This document shows, one piece after another, positions 63,110-64,000 of a stretch of 64,000 bases of DNA. Source of the DNA: Pseudosporangium ferrugineum (GTDB lineage Bacteria; Actinomycetota; Actinomycetes; Mycobacteriales; Micromonosporaceae); assembly GCF_003002065.1 (NCBI RefSeq), contig NZ_PVZG01000001.1:310001-374000 (forward strand), given 5' to 3'. The notes under the pieces were generated by a model. That model had not been told where the DNA came from. It was given only the letters and a program-made list of their open reading frames with translations, and searched no databases. How positions within the stretch are numbered: the first letter of the stretch is position 1; every line of letters begins with the position of its first letter. The translations under genes and the position numbers were made by a program.

Positions 63110-63981
63110 GACGTGCCCTTGCCGCGCACGATCCGGTAGTCCCCCGGCGCCGTGCCGCTGACCGTGTACGTGATCCGCCAGCGCGTACACGTCTCGCCGG
63201 GCCGTTGCCGCGGCCCGGCGCCGGCCTCCTGGTCGCTGCGGAACGTCACGTCGGCGCGGAGCCGGCCGCCGCCGGCGTCCTCGACCCCGAGCAGCACGAT
63301 CTCGGAGTCCCGCGTCGTCCGCGTGCCGCGCGCCAGGCCCGCCATGTCCGCGGGATCGCCGGGGTCGACCGAGCCGGACGGGTCCAGCACCGCGGCGACC
63401 CGGTCGTAGTCCTTGTCGTTGATGCCGCCGAAGTACGCGTCGAACATGCCGGCCAGCGATCCGGCCCGGCCGTCCGTGACCCCGGGGCCGATCTCCACGA
63501 TGCCCACGGCGGTGGGAGACGGCTCGGGCGTGGTCACGTCCTCCGTCGCCACGGAATCGGCAGAGGGCTCCGGCCCGGTCTCCTCCGCGGTGGGCTCCGG
63601 CTCGATCTCCTCGGCCGTGGGCTCCGCCTCGCCGAGCCCCGCCGTGGCCGCCGGGCTCTCGTCCGCGCGGGCGTCGAGCAGCCGCGGCACGACCAGCGCC
63701 GCGGCGACGGCCGTCCCGCCGATCAGCAGGACCACGAGCAGCAGCCGGCCGGGGCCGCGCCGGACCCGCGGCACGACGGCGGGCGCGGGCGCCCAGTGGC
63801 TCGCCGGGTGCGGCGACGGCAGCGGTGCGGTCAGCGCCTCCTCGTCCGGCGCGGCCGGCGGCAGCACCACCGGTCGCGGCGCCGCCGGCGGCACGGCGGG
63901 CGTCCCGCGCGGCCCCGTGCACACGTCGCACGATGCCGCGCCTTCCGCATTCCGCTCGCCGCATTGCCCGCAGGTCCACAT
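63097..63981 (-). CDS. Zinc-ribbon single-pass membrane protein
   Basis: A 294-aa protein with an N-terminal RanBP2-like zinc ribbon (MWTCGQCGERNAEGAASCDV, four Cys in CxxC and CxxC), a Pro-rich cytoplasmic stretch, one span (GRLLLVVLLIGGTAVAAALV), a Pro/Glu/Thr linker (EPTAEETGPEPSADS), and an external NTF2-like domain (AGMFDAYFGGINDKDYDRVA, VLDPSGSVD, RADVTFRSDQEAG, CTRWRITYTVSGTAPGDYR). The composition suits a signal-transducing or stress-sensing anchor. The ATG at 63981 is within the window. Partners unknown. Confidence 0.85.
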   Translation of the reverse strand: MWTCGQCGERNAEGAASCDVCTGPRGTPAVPPAAPRPVVLPPAAPDEEALTAPLPSPHPASHWAPAPAVVPRVRRGPGRLLLVVLLIGGTAVAAALVVPRLLDARADESPAATAGLGEAEPTAEEIEPEPTAEETGPEPSADSVATEDVTTPEPSPTAVGIVEIGPGVTDGRAGSLAGMFDAYFGGINDKDYDRVAAVLDPSGSVDPGDPADMAGLARGTRTTRDSEIVLLGVEDAGGGRLRADVTFRSDQEAGAGPRQRPGETCTRWRITYTVSGTAPGDYRIVRGKGTSAPC

Positions 63982-64000
63982 CTGAGTGAGTGAATCGCAC

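Overview
The window is very GC-rich actinobacterial DNA with dense genes, many GTG starts, ATGA/GTGA overlaps and frequent GTACG motifs. Gene content (cellulose-degrading secretome, many LacI/LuxR-LAL regulators, membrane Ser/Thr kinases, beta-trefoil anchors, a c-di-AMP-controlled Rpf) suggests a soil actinomycete, most likely a Micromonosporaceae member of the Actinoplanes/Micromonospora type. The genus is an inference. I saw no rRNA, tRNA or CRISPR array.

Layout. 1-6.9 kb: the tail of a TerC membrane protein, a secreted M4 metalloprotease and a LAL-type LuxR regulator split by a one-base frameshift. 7.1-11 kb: two translationally coupled MEDS-domain proteins forming a likely anti-sigma/anti-anti-sigma pair, then a receptor Ser/Thr kinase. 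11.5-17.5 kb: a ytfQRT-yjfF-like sugar ABC importer with a divergent LacI regulator and twin operators. 18.6-22.7 kb: a cellulose operon (GH48 plus AA10 LPMO, both with CBM2) behind a perfect CebR-type operator. 23.8-30.1 kb: a CUT1 ABC importer with a GH42 beta-galactosidase and its own divergent LacI. 30.2-35 kb: an Rpf/LysM protein under a ydaO (c-di-AMP) riboswitch, a PucR regulator, a truncated transferase, and an N-acylamino-acid racemase coupled to a GNAT. 35.1-39.8 kb: a second receptor kinase coupled to a lipoprotein, then a ricin-type membrane protein.

40-49.4 kb: PBP4-type carboxypeptidase, a LysR/SDR/DUF2255 group, a GH120 xylosidase behind three helically phased promoter repeats, a secreted LAS-type metallopeptidase whose signal peptide is out of frame with the body, and a zinc alcohol dehydrogenase. 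49.5-54.3 kb: a secreted six-hairpin glycosidase, then a caspase-fold protein coupled to a lipoprotein that is a paralogue of the kinase-coupled lipoprotein at 36.8 kb. 54.4-60.3 kb: an HxlR/FrnE redox pair with a 54-residue Cys-tailed peptide, then an oxidative cluster (AurF-like diiron oxygenase, TetR, DUF4873, AraC, Baeyer-Villiger monooxygenase, SDR remnant). 60.3-64 kb: an AGE-family epimerase with a complete IS4-family element inserted three bases after its stop codon, and a zinc-ribbon membrane protein.

The carbohydrate loci form local uptake-and-hydrolysis circuits, each with its own regulator or operator. The most unusual observations are the shared lipoprotein family paired once with a sensor kinase and once with a caspase-like protein, the MEDS-STAS/MEDS-HATPase pair lacking a phosphorylatable STAS serine, and the phased GH120 promoter. 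Two genes carry apparent single-base frameshifts, which may be true lesions or sequence errors.
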